A model generated the notes under the pieces. It was given only the letters and a program-made list of their open reading frames with translations, did no database searches and was not told the origin of the DNA. 64,000 nt of DNA from Microbacterium paraoxydans (GTDB lineage Bacteria; Actinomycetota; Actinomycetes; Actinomycetales; Microbacteriaceae): contig NZ_CP064873.1 in NCBI RefSeq assembly GCF_019056515.1, positions 1,984,001 to 2,048,000 of the forward strand, read 5' to 3'. Position numbers and translations under genes: made by a program. Below are positions 56,179-64,000 of the stretch, in pieces; the first letter of the stretch is position 1; the number at the start of each line of letters is the position of its first letter.

Positions 56179-57325
56179 GACGACTCTCTCGGCAGTGCGC
56201 GACGGGGACCATCCTTCCGACGACATCATCGCGCTCGTGCGCGAACTCGTGCTGATCGAGACGCCGAGCCGCGACACGGAGGCGAGCGCCCGCATCGCCG
56301 ACCTGCTGTCCGCCTGGTTCGCCGGCGTCGGCGGCAGCGTCCAGCGGATCCCGCACGAGCTCGGGACCGATCTCGTCATCGACGTCCCCGGTACCGGAGA
56401 CCCGGTCCTCCTCGTCGGCCACACCGACACCGTCTGGCCGGCGGGCACGCTGTCGGACGACCTGCCGTGGGCCGAGGACGGCGATGTCGTGCGCGGCCCC
56501 GGTGCCTACGACATGAAGGCCGGCATCGTGGTGATGCTCGAGGCCCTGCGGCACCTGCAGTCCGTGCCGCTCGCACAGCGGCGCGCCGTGCGGATCGTGC
56601 TCGTCGCGGACGAGGAGATCGGCTCCCCCGTCTCGGGCCCCCAGCTCGCGGAACGGGCCAGGGGCGCGGCCTGCGCCATCGGATTCGAGTCCCCGCATCC
56701 CGACAGTGCCCTCAAGGTCGGCCGCCGCGGCAGCGCCCGGGTGCGCATCGCCGTCACCGGCCGCGCGGCCCACGCCGCCCTCGACCCCGAGCATGGCGTC
56801 TCCGCGATCGACGAGCTCGTCGACCAGCTCCTCCGGGTCCGCACGATCGTGGCCGACCCGGAGCTTCCGAGTCCGGTGCTGTGCAACGTCGGCGTCATCG
56901 ACGGCGGCGCGAGGACCAACGTGGTGCCGGCGCACGCGGCCGCCGAGATCGGCCTCCGCTTCCAAGACCCGGACAGCGAGCAGCGCGTCCTCAGCGCCCT
57001 CCAGGAGCTGGCACCGGTGCGCCCCGGCGCCCGCCTCGACGTCGCCGTGCTGAGTGCCCGGCCCGCCTGGCAGGCCTCGGCGGAGGACACCGACCTCCTC
57101 GCCCGGATCGCCGCGGCTGGTGCCGCGCTCGACCAGCAGGTCGACGGCCGCCCCGCGGCCGGCGCGGGCGACACGAACCTCCTCGGCGGACAGGGTCTGC
57201 CGACCGTCGACGGCTTCGGCCCCCGGGGTGGCGGTGCGCATGCGCTGGACGAGCACTTCCTGCGCTCCTCCCTGCACGAGCGCATCGCGCTCCTGCGTGC
57301 CGTGCTCACCGTCCCGGCGGAGTGA
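56177..57325 (+). CDS. M20 family metallohydrolase, probable N-succinyl/N-acyl-L-amino-acid hydrolase
   Basis: A 382-residue M20 enzyme of the CPG2/ArgE kind. Metal ligands are in LVGHTDTVWP (His, with Asp next), GPGAYDMKAG (the bridging Asp), DEEIGS (catalytic Glu and the next Glu), and the C-terminal GGGAHALDEH. The dimerisation (lid) domain lies at about residues 180-290. In the NSAR route such an enzyme removes succinate from N-succinyl-L-amino acids, which is the inferred role. It is divergent from GNAT. GTG 56177 has no SD; GTG 56195 is a possible alternative. Confidence 0.85.
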   Translation: MTTLSAVRDGDHPSDDIIALVRELVLIETPSRDTEASARIADLLSAWFAGVGGSVQRIPHELGTDLVIDVPGTGDPVLLVGHTDTVWPAGTLSDDLPWAEDGDVVRGPGAYDMKAGIVVMLEALRHLQSVPLAQRRAVRIVLVADEEIGSPVSGPQLAERARGAACAIGFESPHPDSALKVGRRGSARVRIAVTGRAAHAALDPEHGVSAIDELVDQLLRVRTIVADPELPSPVLCNVGVIDGGARTNVVPAHAAAEIGLRFQDPDSEQRVLSALQELAPVRPGARLDVAVLSARPAWQASAEDTDLLARIAAAGAALDQQVDGRPAAGAGDTNLLGGQGLPTVDGFGPRGGGAHALDEHFLRSSLHERIALLRAVLTVPAE

Positions 57326-57326
57326 C

Positions 57327-57377
57327 GATACGATTCCGGTTCCCGTGCCCGACCCGAACCGGCCCGAGATACGTTCC
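57327..57377. promoter_or_regulatory. two GATACG motifs and a 7-bp inverted repeat upstream of the second importer
   Basis: GATACGATTCC (57327-57337) and GATACGTTCC (57368-57377) frame the inverted repeat CCGGTTC (57336-57342) / GAACCGG (57356-57362). The first motif starts directly after the M20 stop. They resemble the sites at the GNAT-M20 divergent promoter. A further, weaker GATACGCATCG is at 57511. Confidence 0.45.
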
Positions 57378-57612
57378 GGATGTCCGCGTCGAGGAGTCAT
57401 CCTTCACTCCCGTCGTTCCGATGCGCGCATCCTGGCATCCGCGTGTTTCCGCCGTGTTACACCCCCTCGACGGCCGGTGATCTTTCCGATCTGCGCGATT
57501 TTTCTTCCGCGATACGCATCGAATGTCTTGACCACGGGGCCGTCTTCCGCTTGCATGGTCAGCACCGACCCGGCTTCACTGTGGATCCGGGCGGCGCCCG
57601 AAGGGACCTTCC

Positions 57613-59445
57613 ATGCGTCTTGCCCCCCGCTCCAGAACCGTGCGAAGTCTGACCGCCGCCGCGATCGCCTCCGCGCTCCTCCTCGCCGCTCCGGTCGGTG
57701 CCGCTCAGGCGCAGTCCGTCAGCGCCGCCACCGAATCCCCGGCCTCCGACACGACGCTCCGGATCGCCACCTCCGGATTCGTGGACACGTTCAACCCGTT
57801 CATCTCGATCTACCTGACGCCGACGAACATCATCCGGTACGTCTACGAGTCGCTCGTGCAGAACGACGCCGAGGACGGCTCCCCCACGAAGGGCCTCGCC
57901 GACAGCTGGGAGGCGACCGACGGCGGCCAGACGTGGACCTTCACCCTCCAGGACGATCTCGTCTGGTCGGACGGCGAGCCCATCACCTCCGCCGATGTGA
58001 AGTACACGTACGACCAGATGATGACGGTGCCCGCGCTCGGTACCGCCAACGGCAACCTCGTCTCCAACTTCGACACCGTCGAGACCCCGGACGACAAGAC
58101 CGTCGTGATCACCCTGAAGACCCCGCAGGCCCCGAACCCCGGCTCGGAGATCCCGATCGTCCCGAAGCACATCTGGGAGGAGGTCGACGACCCGACGACC
58201 TTCACCAACGACGCGGACGTGGTCGGCTCCGGCCCGTTCGTCCTCGACAGCTACTCGGCCAACCAGTCCATCGTGCTGAAGGCGAACGAGAACTTCTGGC
58301 GCGGCGCCCCCAAGATCGACGCGATCCAGTACGTGTACTACACGAACTCGGACGCCCAGGTGCAGGCGCTCAAGGCGGGCGACGTCGACCTCGTCACCGG
58401 CCTCACCCCCACCCAGTTCTCGGCACTCGAGGGCGTCGACGGCATCACCACGCACTCCGGTGAGGGCCGCCGCTACCACTCGATCAGCATCAACGTCGGT
58501 CAGCAGACCCGCGACAACGTGCCCTACGGCACCGGCAACGCCGCGCTGAAGGAGCTCGAGGTGCGCCAGGCCATCCGTCTCGGCACCGACACGGCCACCC
58601 TCCTCGACAAGGTCCTGGACGGCGAGGGCACGCTCGCGACGAGCTTCATCCCGGCGTCCTTCCCGAAGTGGCACCTCTCGGATGACGACGACGTGATCGT
58701 CGGCTTCGACCCCGAGGCCGCGCAGGCGAAGCTCGACGAGGCGGGCTGGGTCCCCGGCGCCGACGGCATCCGCGAGAAGGACGGCCAGCGCCTGAGCCTG
58801 CGCCTGCTGACGGACGCGGACGACGCGAACGAGCAGTCCATCTCCGACTTCTTCGTCCCGTGGATGAAGGACATCGGCATCGAGATCACGGTCGAGTCCA
58901 CCGACTCCGACACGATCAGCGCGAAGGCCACCTCCGGCGACTACGACCTGTACTTCAGCGGCTGGTCGGTCAACCCCGACCCGGACTACCAGCTGGGCAT
59001 CAACACCTGCATGAACCTGCCGACCGCGACCGACGGCACCGGCGGCACCACGCAGGACGGGTACTGCAACCCGGAGTTCGACGAGATGTACGCCGCGCAG
59101 CGCTCCGAGATCGACGCCGAGAAGCGTCAGGAGATCGTGCACGACATGCTCGCGCTGAACTACACCGACACCGCGCAGGTCGCCACCTGGTACGCCAACT
59201 CGTTGGAGGCCTACCGCTCCGACCGCTTCACGGGCTTCACGCTGCAGCCGAAGGACGGCGGCATCATCGCCAACCAGGCCGGCTACTGGGGCTACCTCAC
59301 CGTCGAGCCCGTCGAGGGCGCGACCGCCGGCGGCACCGGCACGAACACCGGACTCCTCATCGGAGGCATCGTCGTGGGGGTGGTCATCATCGGAGGGCTC
59401 ATCTTCTTCCTGATCCGTCGCCGCAACATCGCCGACGTCGAATGA
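57613..59445 (+). CDS. peptide ABC transporter solute-binding protein with C-terminal membrane anchor
   Basis: A 610-residue family 5 solute-binding protein. The N-terminal signal runs over about residues 13-36 and ends in an AQA-type peptidase site with no lipobox Cys. The body has the usual motifs (SPTKGLADSWEATDG, VGSGPFVLDSYSANQ, AKLDEAGWVPGADGIREKDG). Unlike the other two binding proteins it ends in a TM helix (IGGIVVGVVIIGGLIFFLIRRR, about residues 580-602), so it is tethered at the C-terminus instead of by lipid. SD GAAGGGAC precedes ATG 57613. It lies 287 nt after M20. Confidence 0.93.
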   Translation: MRLAPRSRTVRSLTAAAIASALLLAAPVGAAQAQSVSAATESPASDTTLRIATSGFVDTFNPFISIYLTPTNIIRYVYESLVQNDAEDGSPTKGLADSWEATDGGQTWTFTLQDDLVWSDGEPITSADVKYTYDQMMTVPALGTANGNLVSNFDTVETPDDKTVVITLKTPQAPNPGSEIPIVPKHIWEEVDDPTTFTNDADVVGSGPFVLDSYSANQSIVLKANENFWRGAPKIDAIQYVYYTNSDAQVQALKAGDVDLVTGLTPTQFSALEGVDGITTHSGEGRRYHSISINVGQQTRDNVPYGTGNAALKELEVRQAIRLGTDTATLLDKVLDGEGTLATSFIPASFPKWHLSDDDDVIVGFDPEAAQAKLDEAGWVPGADGIREKDGQRLSLRLLTDADDANEQSISDFFVPWMKDIGIEITVESTDSDTISAKATSGDYDLYFSGWSVNPDPDYQLGINTCMNLPTATDGTGGTTQDGYCNPEFDEMYAAQRSEIDAEKRQEIVHDMLALNYTDTAQVATWYANSLEAYRSDRFTGFTLQPKDGGIIANQAGYWGYLTVEPVEGATAGGTGTNTGLLIGGIVVGVVIIGGLIFFLIRRRNIADVE

Positions 59446-59452
59446 GTCCGGA

Positions 59453-59493
59453 GAGACGCCGCGGGTGGCGGGCCTCCGCCCCCGCGGCGTCTC
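59453..59493 (+). terminator. intercistronic hairpin between the binding-protein and permease genes
   Basis: The 13-bp perfect stem GAGACGCCGCGGG / CCCGCGGCGTCTC (59453-59465, 59481-59493) has a 15-nt loop and no T run. Such hairpins stabilise the binding-protein mRNA or reduce read-through into the permease genes. Confidence 0.65.
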
Positions 59494-59516
59494 CCGGTCC
59501 GCTGTAAGGAGACCCC

Positions 59517-60560
59517 ATGTCCAACGCGGTACCCCCGTCCACCTCCGCCATCGCGACGAGCGCCGCGGCCGAGGAGCAGCCGAAGGGCGTCGGCGCCCTC
59601 CGCTACTTCCTGGTCAAGCTCGGCGGCGCGGCCATCAGCCTGGCGATGGTGATCCTCCTCGGATTCTTCGCCTTCAAGATCCTGCCGGGCGATCCGGTGG
59701 CCTCGATCGCCCGCGAGCGCGGGATGAGCGCCGAGCAGGCCGACCAGCTGCGCGAGCAGCTCGGTCTGAACAAGCCCCTGTGGCAGCAGTTCATCGACTA
59801 CCTCGGCAACGTCTTCACCCTGAACTTCGGCACGAGCTACGTCTACCGCACGTCGGTGTCCGACCTCATCGGCCAGTACTTCTGGAACACGATCCTCCTC
59901 ACCGGCACGGCGGCGATCATCGCGATCGCCCTCGGCCTCTGGCTCGGACAGAAGGCGGCCTGGAAGCACGGCTCCACCTTCGACCGCGTCGTCTCCGGCA
60001 CGTCGCTCGTGTTCTGGTCGGTGCCGACCTTCTGGCTGGCCCTGCTGCTCCTGATGGTCTTCGGCGGCACGCTGCACTGGTTCCCGACCGGAGGCATGGT
60101 CTCCCCCAACCCGCCCACCGATCCGGTCGGCGCGGTCCTGGACGTGATCTCGCACATGGTGCTCCCGGTGATCACGATGGTCGCGGTCGTGTACGCGCAG
60201 TACCTCATGGTGATGCGCAGCTCGCTCCTCGAGGAGATGGGCGCCGACTACCTCACCACCGCGCGGGCCAAGGGCCTCCGGGAGGACCTCGTCCGCCGTC
60301 GGCACGCCGTCCCCAACGCCCTGCTGCCGACCGTCACCCTCGTCTTCATGCACATCGGCGGTCTCATCGCCGGGGCCGTCACGGTGGAGACGGTGTTCTC
60401 CTGGCCCGGGCTCGGGAAGCTCACCTTCGAGGCCATCTCCGGCCCCGACCTCCCGCTCCTGCAGGGCACGTTCGTGGTGTTCTCCACGATCATCATCGCG
60501 ATGAATCTCATCGCGGACCTCATCTACCGGCAGCTCGACCCGAGGGTGAGGCGCGCATGA
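59517..60560 (+). CDS. peptide ABC transporter permease, DppB type
   Basis: A 347-residue permease with about six TM helices. FFAFKILPGDPVASIARERG is DppB-like, and EEMGADYLTTARAKGLREDLVRRRHAVPNALLPT holds the EAA loop. An extra acidic N-terminal region of about 40 residues precedes TM1. AAGGAG lies 6 nt before ATG 59517. It couples to the next gene by a 4-bp overlap. Confidence 0.94.
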   Translation: MSNAVPPSTSAIATSAAAEEQPKGVGALRYFLVKLGGAAISLAMVILLGFFAFKILPGDPVASIARERGMSAEQADQLREQLGLNKPLWQQFIDYLGNVFTLNFGTSYVYRTSVSDLIGQYFWNTILLTGTAAIIAIALGLWLGQKAAWKHGSTFDRVVSGTSLVFWSVPTFWLALLLLMVFGGTLHWFPTGGMVSPNPPTDPVGAVLDVISHMVLPVITMVAVVYAQYLMVMRSSLLEEMGADYLTTARAKGLREDLVRRRHAVPNALLPTVTLVFMHIGGLIAGAVTVETVFSWPGLGKLTFEAISGPDLPLLQGTFVVFSTIIIAMNLIADLIYRQLDPRVRRA

Positions 60561-61471
60561 CCACGGCATCCCCGACCATCCGTTCGCCCCGCGCCCTGGC
60601 GTGGCACCGCCGCGGCACCGCCTTCGTCGACTTCTGCCGGCAGTTCGCCCAGCACCGGGCGGGCATGGTGGGCCTCGTCTTCCTCGTGATCGTGGCGCTC
60701 ATCGCGATCTTCGCCCCCGTGATCGCCCCCGCCAGCATGCTCGACGTCACGAAGCTCGTCGACGTGCAGCGCTTCGCCCCGCCGTCCTGGGACCATCCCC
60801 TCGGCACCGACCATCAGGGGCGCGAGATCTGGGTCCGCATGGTGTGGGGCGCCCGGGTGTCCCTGCTCGTCGGCCTCGCCGCCACGGCGATGTCGATGAT
60901 CATCGGCACCCTCGTCGGTCTCTCGGCCGGCCACTTCACCGGCTTCTTCGGCGGGCTGATGATGCGCATCATCGACTTCTTCCTCGTGCTGCCGTCGCTG
61001 ATCCTCGCGATCGTGCTGTCGTCGGTGCTGAGCCGCGGCGTCTGGACGATCATCATCGCGATCGGCCTGACCTCCTGGGCCGGCACCGCCCGCGTCGTCC
61101 GCGCGCAGACCCTGTCCGTCGAATCGCGCGACTACATCGAGCGCTCGCGGGCCCTCGGCGCCGGGCACTGGCACATCATCATGAAGCACCTCCTCCCCGG
61201 GGTGCTCCCGCTCGTGCTCGCCAACACGACCCTCACGGTCGGCTCGGCAATCATCTCCGAATCCACCCTGGCGTTCCTCGGCCTCGGCGACACCACGCTG
61301 CAGTCGTGGGGCTCGATCCTGAAGAACGCGATGGACGTCTCCGCCGCGACCAGCGGTTACTGGTGGTACGTGCTCGTGCCCGGCATCGCCATCGTCCTCG
61401 TCGTGCTGTCGTTCACCCTGATGGGCCGCGCCGTCGAGAACATCACCAACCCGACGCTGAGGAGCCGCTGA
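60557..61471 (+). CDS. peptide ABC transporter permease, DppC type
   Basis: A 304-residue permease. HPLGTDHQGREIWVRMVWGARVSLLVG is the DppC hallmark, and SRDYIERSRALGAGHWHIIMKHLLPGV is the EAA loop (both quoted by content). About six helices follow an N-terminal cytoplasmic part. ATG 60557 is fixed by the ATGA overlap with the DppB gene. The ATPase gene starts 1 nt after it. Confidence 0.94.
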   Translation: MTTASPTIRSPRALAWHRRGTAFVDFCRQFAQHRAGMVGLVFLVIVALIAIFAPVIAPASMLDVTKLVDVQRFAPPSWDHPLGTDHQGREIWVRMVWGARVSLLVGLAATAMSMIIGTLVGLSAGHFTGFFGGLMMRIIDFFLVLPSLILAIVLSSVLSRGVWTIIIAIGLTSWAGTARVVRAQTLSVESRDYIERSRALGAGHWHIIMKHLLPGVLPLVLANTTLTVGSAIISESTLAFLGLGDTTLQSWGSILKNAMDVSAATSGYWWYVLVPGIAIVLVVLSFTLMGRAVENITNPTLRSR

Positions 61472-61472
61472 G

Positions 61473-63122
61473 ATGCCCGACCTGATCTTCGACGACGTCT
61501 CCATCACGTACCGCACCTCGGGGCGGTCGGGTCGGGACGAGGTGGCGGCCGTGCGCAACGTCTCGCTCACCCTCCCCGCCGGGCAGACGCTCGGCATCGC
61601 CGGCGAGTCCGGCTCCGGCAAGTCCACTCTCGCCATGAGCGTCCTCCGGCTCCTGCCGCGCAACGCCCGGCTCAGCGGCCGCGTGCTGCTCGGCGACCGG
61701 GACGTCGCCACGTTGTCCTTCGGGCAGCTGCGCGCCGTGCGCTGGGCGCAGACGTCCATCGTGTTCCAGGGCGCGATGCACTCGCTCAACCCGGTCCGCA
61801 CGGTGGGCTGGCAGCTCCTGGAGGCGCTGGAGCTGCACGCCTCCGACCGATGGAAGGGCGAGAAGGCGCGCAAGGAGCGGGTCCGGGAGCTGCTCGACAT
61901 CGTCGACCTGCCGCAGCAGAAGAGCGAGTCGTACCCGCACGAGCTCTCCGGCGGCCAGAAGCAGCGCGTGATGATCGCGATGGCCCTCGCGTGCGATCCC
62001 GAGGTCATCATCGCGGACGAGCCGACCACCGCACTCGACGTGATCGTGCAGAAGCAGATCCTCGACATGATCTCGCGTCTGGTGGCGGAGCGCGGCATCT
62101 CGATGCTCATGATCAGCCACGACCTCTCGGTGCTCGCCACGGCGTGCGACCGGATCGCCATCATGCGCGACGGCGAGCTCGTCGAGGTCGGCGAGAGCTA
62201 CGCGGTCTGCACGACCCCGCAGGAGGCGTACACGCGACAGCTCGCCGACGCCTTCCCCACGATCGGCGACCCCGCCTCGCGGATGGCCCCGGTGACGCGG
62301 CACGGCCGCGATGCGGACGAGGTGCCGGAGATCACCCACGGCGACGAGGTGCTGCTGGAGGCGCGCGGAGTCAACGTCACCTACCGCTCCGGCGGGCGCC
62401 CCGTGCATGCGGTCCGCGACGTCGACCTCTCGGTGCGCAAGGGCGAGATCGTCGCGCTCGTCGGCCAGTCCGGCTCCGGCAAGTCGACCCTCGCCCGCGC
62501 GCTCATGGGCCTGCAGCCCGCCGACCCCGGGTCGCAGATCCTCTTCGATGGCGCACCGATCCCGTCGAAAGGTCGCGACCTCGCGCGGTTCCGCTCGCAG
62601 GTGCAGCTCGTGCTCCAGGACCCGTGGGCCGCCCTGAACCCCAAGCACAGCGTCTACGAGTCCGTCGCCGAGGGGCTGCGCGTGCAGCGCTTCCCCGGCG
62701 ACGAGCGCGAACGCGTGGCACAGAGCCTCGCCGACGCGGAGCTCACCCCGCCGGAGCGCTACTTCGGCGCCATCCCGCAGGAGCTCAGCGGCGGGCAGCG
62801 ACAGCGCGTCGTCATCGCCGGTGCGCTCGCCGTGCAGCCGCAGCTGCTCATCGCGGACGAACCCGTCGCCTCGCTCGACGCGTCCGTGCGCGGAGAGATC
62901 CTCGGACTCATGCTGGAGCTGCGCCGCCGCCTCGGGCTCTCCGCCCTCGTCATCACGCACGACCTCGGTCTCGCCTGGAACATCGCCCACACGGTCGCGG
63001 TGATGTACCACGGACAGATCGTCGAGCACGGACCCACCGAAGAGGTGCTGCTGAACCCGCAGCACGAGTACACCCGGCACCTGCTGTCCGCGGCGCCGCG
63101 CATCGAGGAGAAGACGGCATGA
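61473..63122 (+). CDS. peptide ABC transporter, fused dual ATP-binding protein
   Basis: A 549-residue ATPase with two nucleotide-binding domains. The first has GESGSGKST, LSGGQKQRVMIAMAL and VIIADEPTTALD; the second, from about residue 290, has GQSGSGKST, LSGGQRQRVVIAGAL and LLIADEPVASLD. It completes the second importer of the locus. The S66 gene starts with a 4-bp overlap, so the enzyme is made together with the importer. Confidence 0.95.
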   Translation: MPDLIFDDVSITYRTSGRSGRDEVAAVRNVSLTLPAGQTLGIAGESGSGKSTLAMSVLRLLPRNARLSGRVLLGDRDVATLSFGQLRAVRWAQTSIVFQGAMHSLNPVRTVGWQLLEALELHASDRWKGEKARKERVRELLDIVDLPQQKSESYPHELSGGQKQRVMIAMALACDPEVIIADEPTTALDVIVQKQILDMISRLVAERGISMLMISHDLSVLATACDRIAIMRDGELVEVGESYAVCTTPQEAYTRQLADAFPTIGDPASRMAPVTRHGRDADEVPEITHGDEVLLEARGVNVTYRSGGRPVHAVRDVDLSVRKGEIVALVGQSGSGKSTLARALMGLQPADPGSQILFDGAPIPSKGRDLARFRSQVQLVLQDPWAALNPKHSVYESVAEGLRVQRFPGDERERVAQSLADAELTPPERYFGAIPQELSGGQRQRVVIAGALAVQPQLLIADEPVASLDASVRGEILGLMLELRRRLGLSALVITHDLGLAWNIAHTVAVMYHGQIVEHGPTEEVLLNPQHEYTRHLLSAAPRIEEKTA

Positions 63123-64000
63123 GCACCCTGACGGAGGCGGCGGTGTCGCCGTATCTCGACACGGCTCCCCTGCAGCCCGGCGACACGGTGGCGATCGTCT
63201 CGCCGTCCGGTCCCGGCAACGAGGAGAACACGCAGCGCGCCGTCGGCTACTACGAGTCCTGGGGGCTGAACGTCCGGGTGGGTGAGCATGTCCTCACGCT
63301 CCACCCGCGCGCGTCGTACCTCGCGGGGCCGGACGACCTCCGCCGCGCCGACCTCGTCGACGCCTGGCTCGATCCGGACGTGGACGCCGTCGTCACGGCT
63401 CGCGGCGGCTACGGTGCCCTGCGCCTCCTCGACGGCATCGACTGGGCCGACATGCGCCGCGGGGCGCTGCGCCGGGACGGGCGGCCGAAGCTCCTCACGG
63501 GCTCGTCCGACGTGACCGCCCTGCACGAGACGTGGCGCGCGCACCTCGACGTCGCGACGCTCTTCTGCCCGATGGCAGGGAACAACGTCTTCCGCGATTC
63601 GGAGCAGGTGCGCGACGACGTGCAGCGCTGGCTCTTCGAACCCTGGCGCGGGCGGGAGCTCATCGGCCCGAAGACCGAGATCATGACGCCGGGCCGCGCC
63701 GAAGGGCGCTTCACGGGCGGCAACCTCAGCCTGCTCGCCGCCGGACTCGGCGCCCCGGAGGCGGACGTCCCCTCCCCCGGCATCCTGTTCCTGGAGGACA
63801 TCACCGAGGAGCCGTACCGCCTGGACAGCTTCGTCACGCAGCTCCGGCGCGCGGGCCGTCTCGCCCAGGCGACGGGCATCGTGCTCGGCTCCTGGCACGA
63901 GTGCGGCGACCTCGACCTCGTCCACGCGCTCATGCGGGACGAGTTCCAGGACGCCGGGGTCCCCGTGCTGTGGGAGCAGGGCTTCGGCCACGACCCGCAC
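63119..64000 (+). CDS. S66 family LD-carboxypeptidase (3' end outside window)
   Basis: The 294 visible residues belong to the LdcA/MccF family. VAIVSPSGPGNEENTQRAV (residues 24-42) is the usual front, ARGGYGALRLLDGIDW follows, the nucleophile is Ser130 in TGSSDVTALHE, the Glu of the triad is probably in FLEDITEEPYRLD, and the His is probably His291 in FGHDPH at the window edge. LdcA releases the terminal D-Ala from murein tetrapeptides. In Bacillus ykfA the same family lies with an epimerase and peptide importer, a parallel to this locus. The reading frame is open to the end. Confidence 0.9.
   Translation, partial: MSTLTEAAVSPYLDTAPLQPGDTVAIVSPSGPGNEENTQRAVGYYESWGLNVRVGEHVLTLHPRASYLAGPDDLRRADLVDAWLDPDVDAVVTARGGYGALRLLDGIDWADMRRGALRRDGRPKLLTGSSDVTALHETWRAHLDVATLFCPMAGNNVFRDSEQVRDDVQRWLFEPWRGRELIGPKTEIMTPGRAEGRFTGGNLSLLAAGLGAPEADVPSPGILFLEDITEEPYRLDSFVTQLRRAGRLAQATGIVLGSWHECGDLDLVHALMRDEFQDAGVPVLWEQGFGHDPH

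Overview
The window is high-GC chromosomal DNA from an actinobacterium, most likely the genus Microbacterium (Microbacteriaceae). This rests on general sequence character (GC-rich codons, many GTG starts, ATGA overlaps), a DUF2510 protein, an actinobacterial-style translational T-box before ileS, and the gene order ileS-folC-DUF4233-ndk, VKOR, rne, rplU-rpmA-obg-proB-proA-nadD-rsfS. No database search was possible. I see no prophage, CRISPR array, rRNA or classical insertion sequence.

Layout. 1-5 kb: the 3' part of a peptide-type ABC solute-binding protein, an alpha/beta hydrolase, and a coupled GH1 beta-glucosidase/MFS pair. 5-14.7 kb: rpsT, holA, comEC, a DUF2510 gene lying in opposite orientation between comEC and comEA, then comEA, leuS and pabB. 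14.7-21.7 kb: DedA protein, App1-type phosphatase, a conserved actinobacterial protein, GH3 hydrolase, Rossmann protein, two linked membrane proteins and a flavin-dependent oxidoreductase. 21.8-25.2 kb: tRNA-Ala(GGC), an unfamiliar HExxH zincin-like protein flanked by short repeats, a DUF3500 lipoprotein and two small proteins. 25.3-42.3 kb: the conserved housekeeping block ending with ileS and its T-box leader. 42.3-44.2 kb: a DUF559 endonuclease-like gene bracketed by short inverted repeats, and a pentapeptide-repeat protein.

44.2-64 kb is the most interesting part. Two complete peptide ABC importers, one per strand, flank a divergent promoter at about 56.1 kb. Between them lie a GNAT acyltransferase, an enolase-superfamily N-succinylamino-acid racemase (NSAR/OSBS type), an M20 hydrolase, an M19 dipeptidase, an S12 beta-lactamase-fold hydrolase, a class IV aminotransferase, a class I amidotransferase and a SIS-domain protein. 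An S66 LD-carboxypeptidase follows the + strand importer. GNAT, NSAR and M20 are the three enzymes of the known irreversible D- to L-amino-acid route (N-succinylation, racemisation, desuccinylation). With the S66, M19 and S12 hydrolases and two importers, the locus reads as a system for importing and degrading D-amino-acid-containing peptides, plausibly from peptidoglycan. The racemase carries a one-base frameshift in a five-G run, and a GATACG motif recurs at both promoter regions of the locus.
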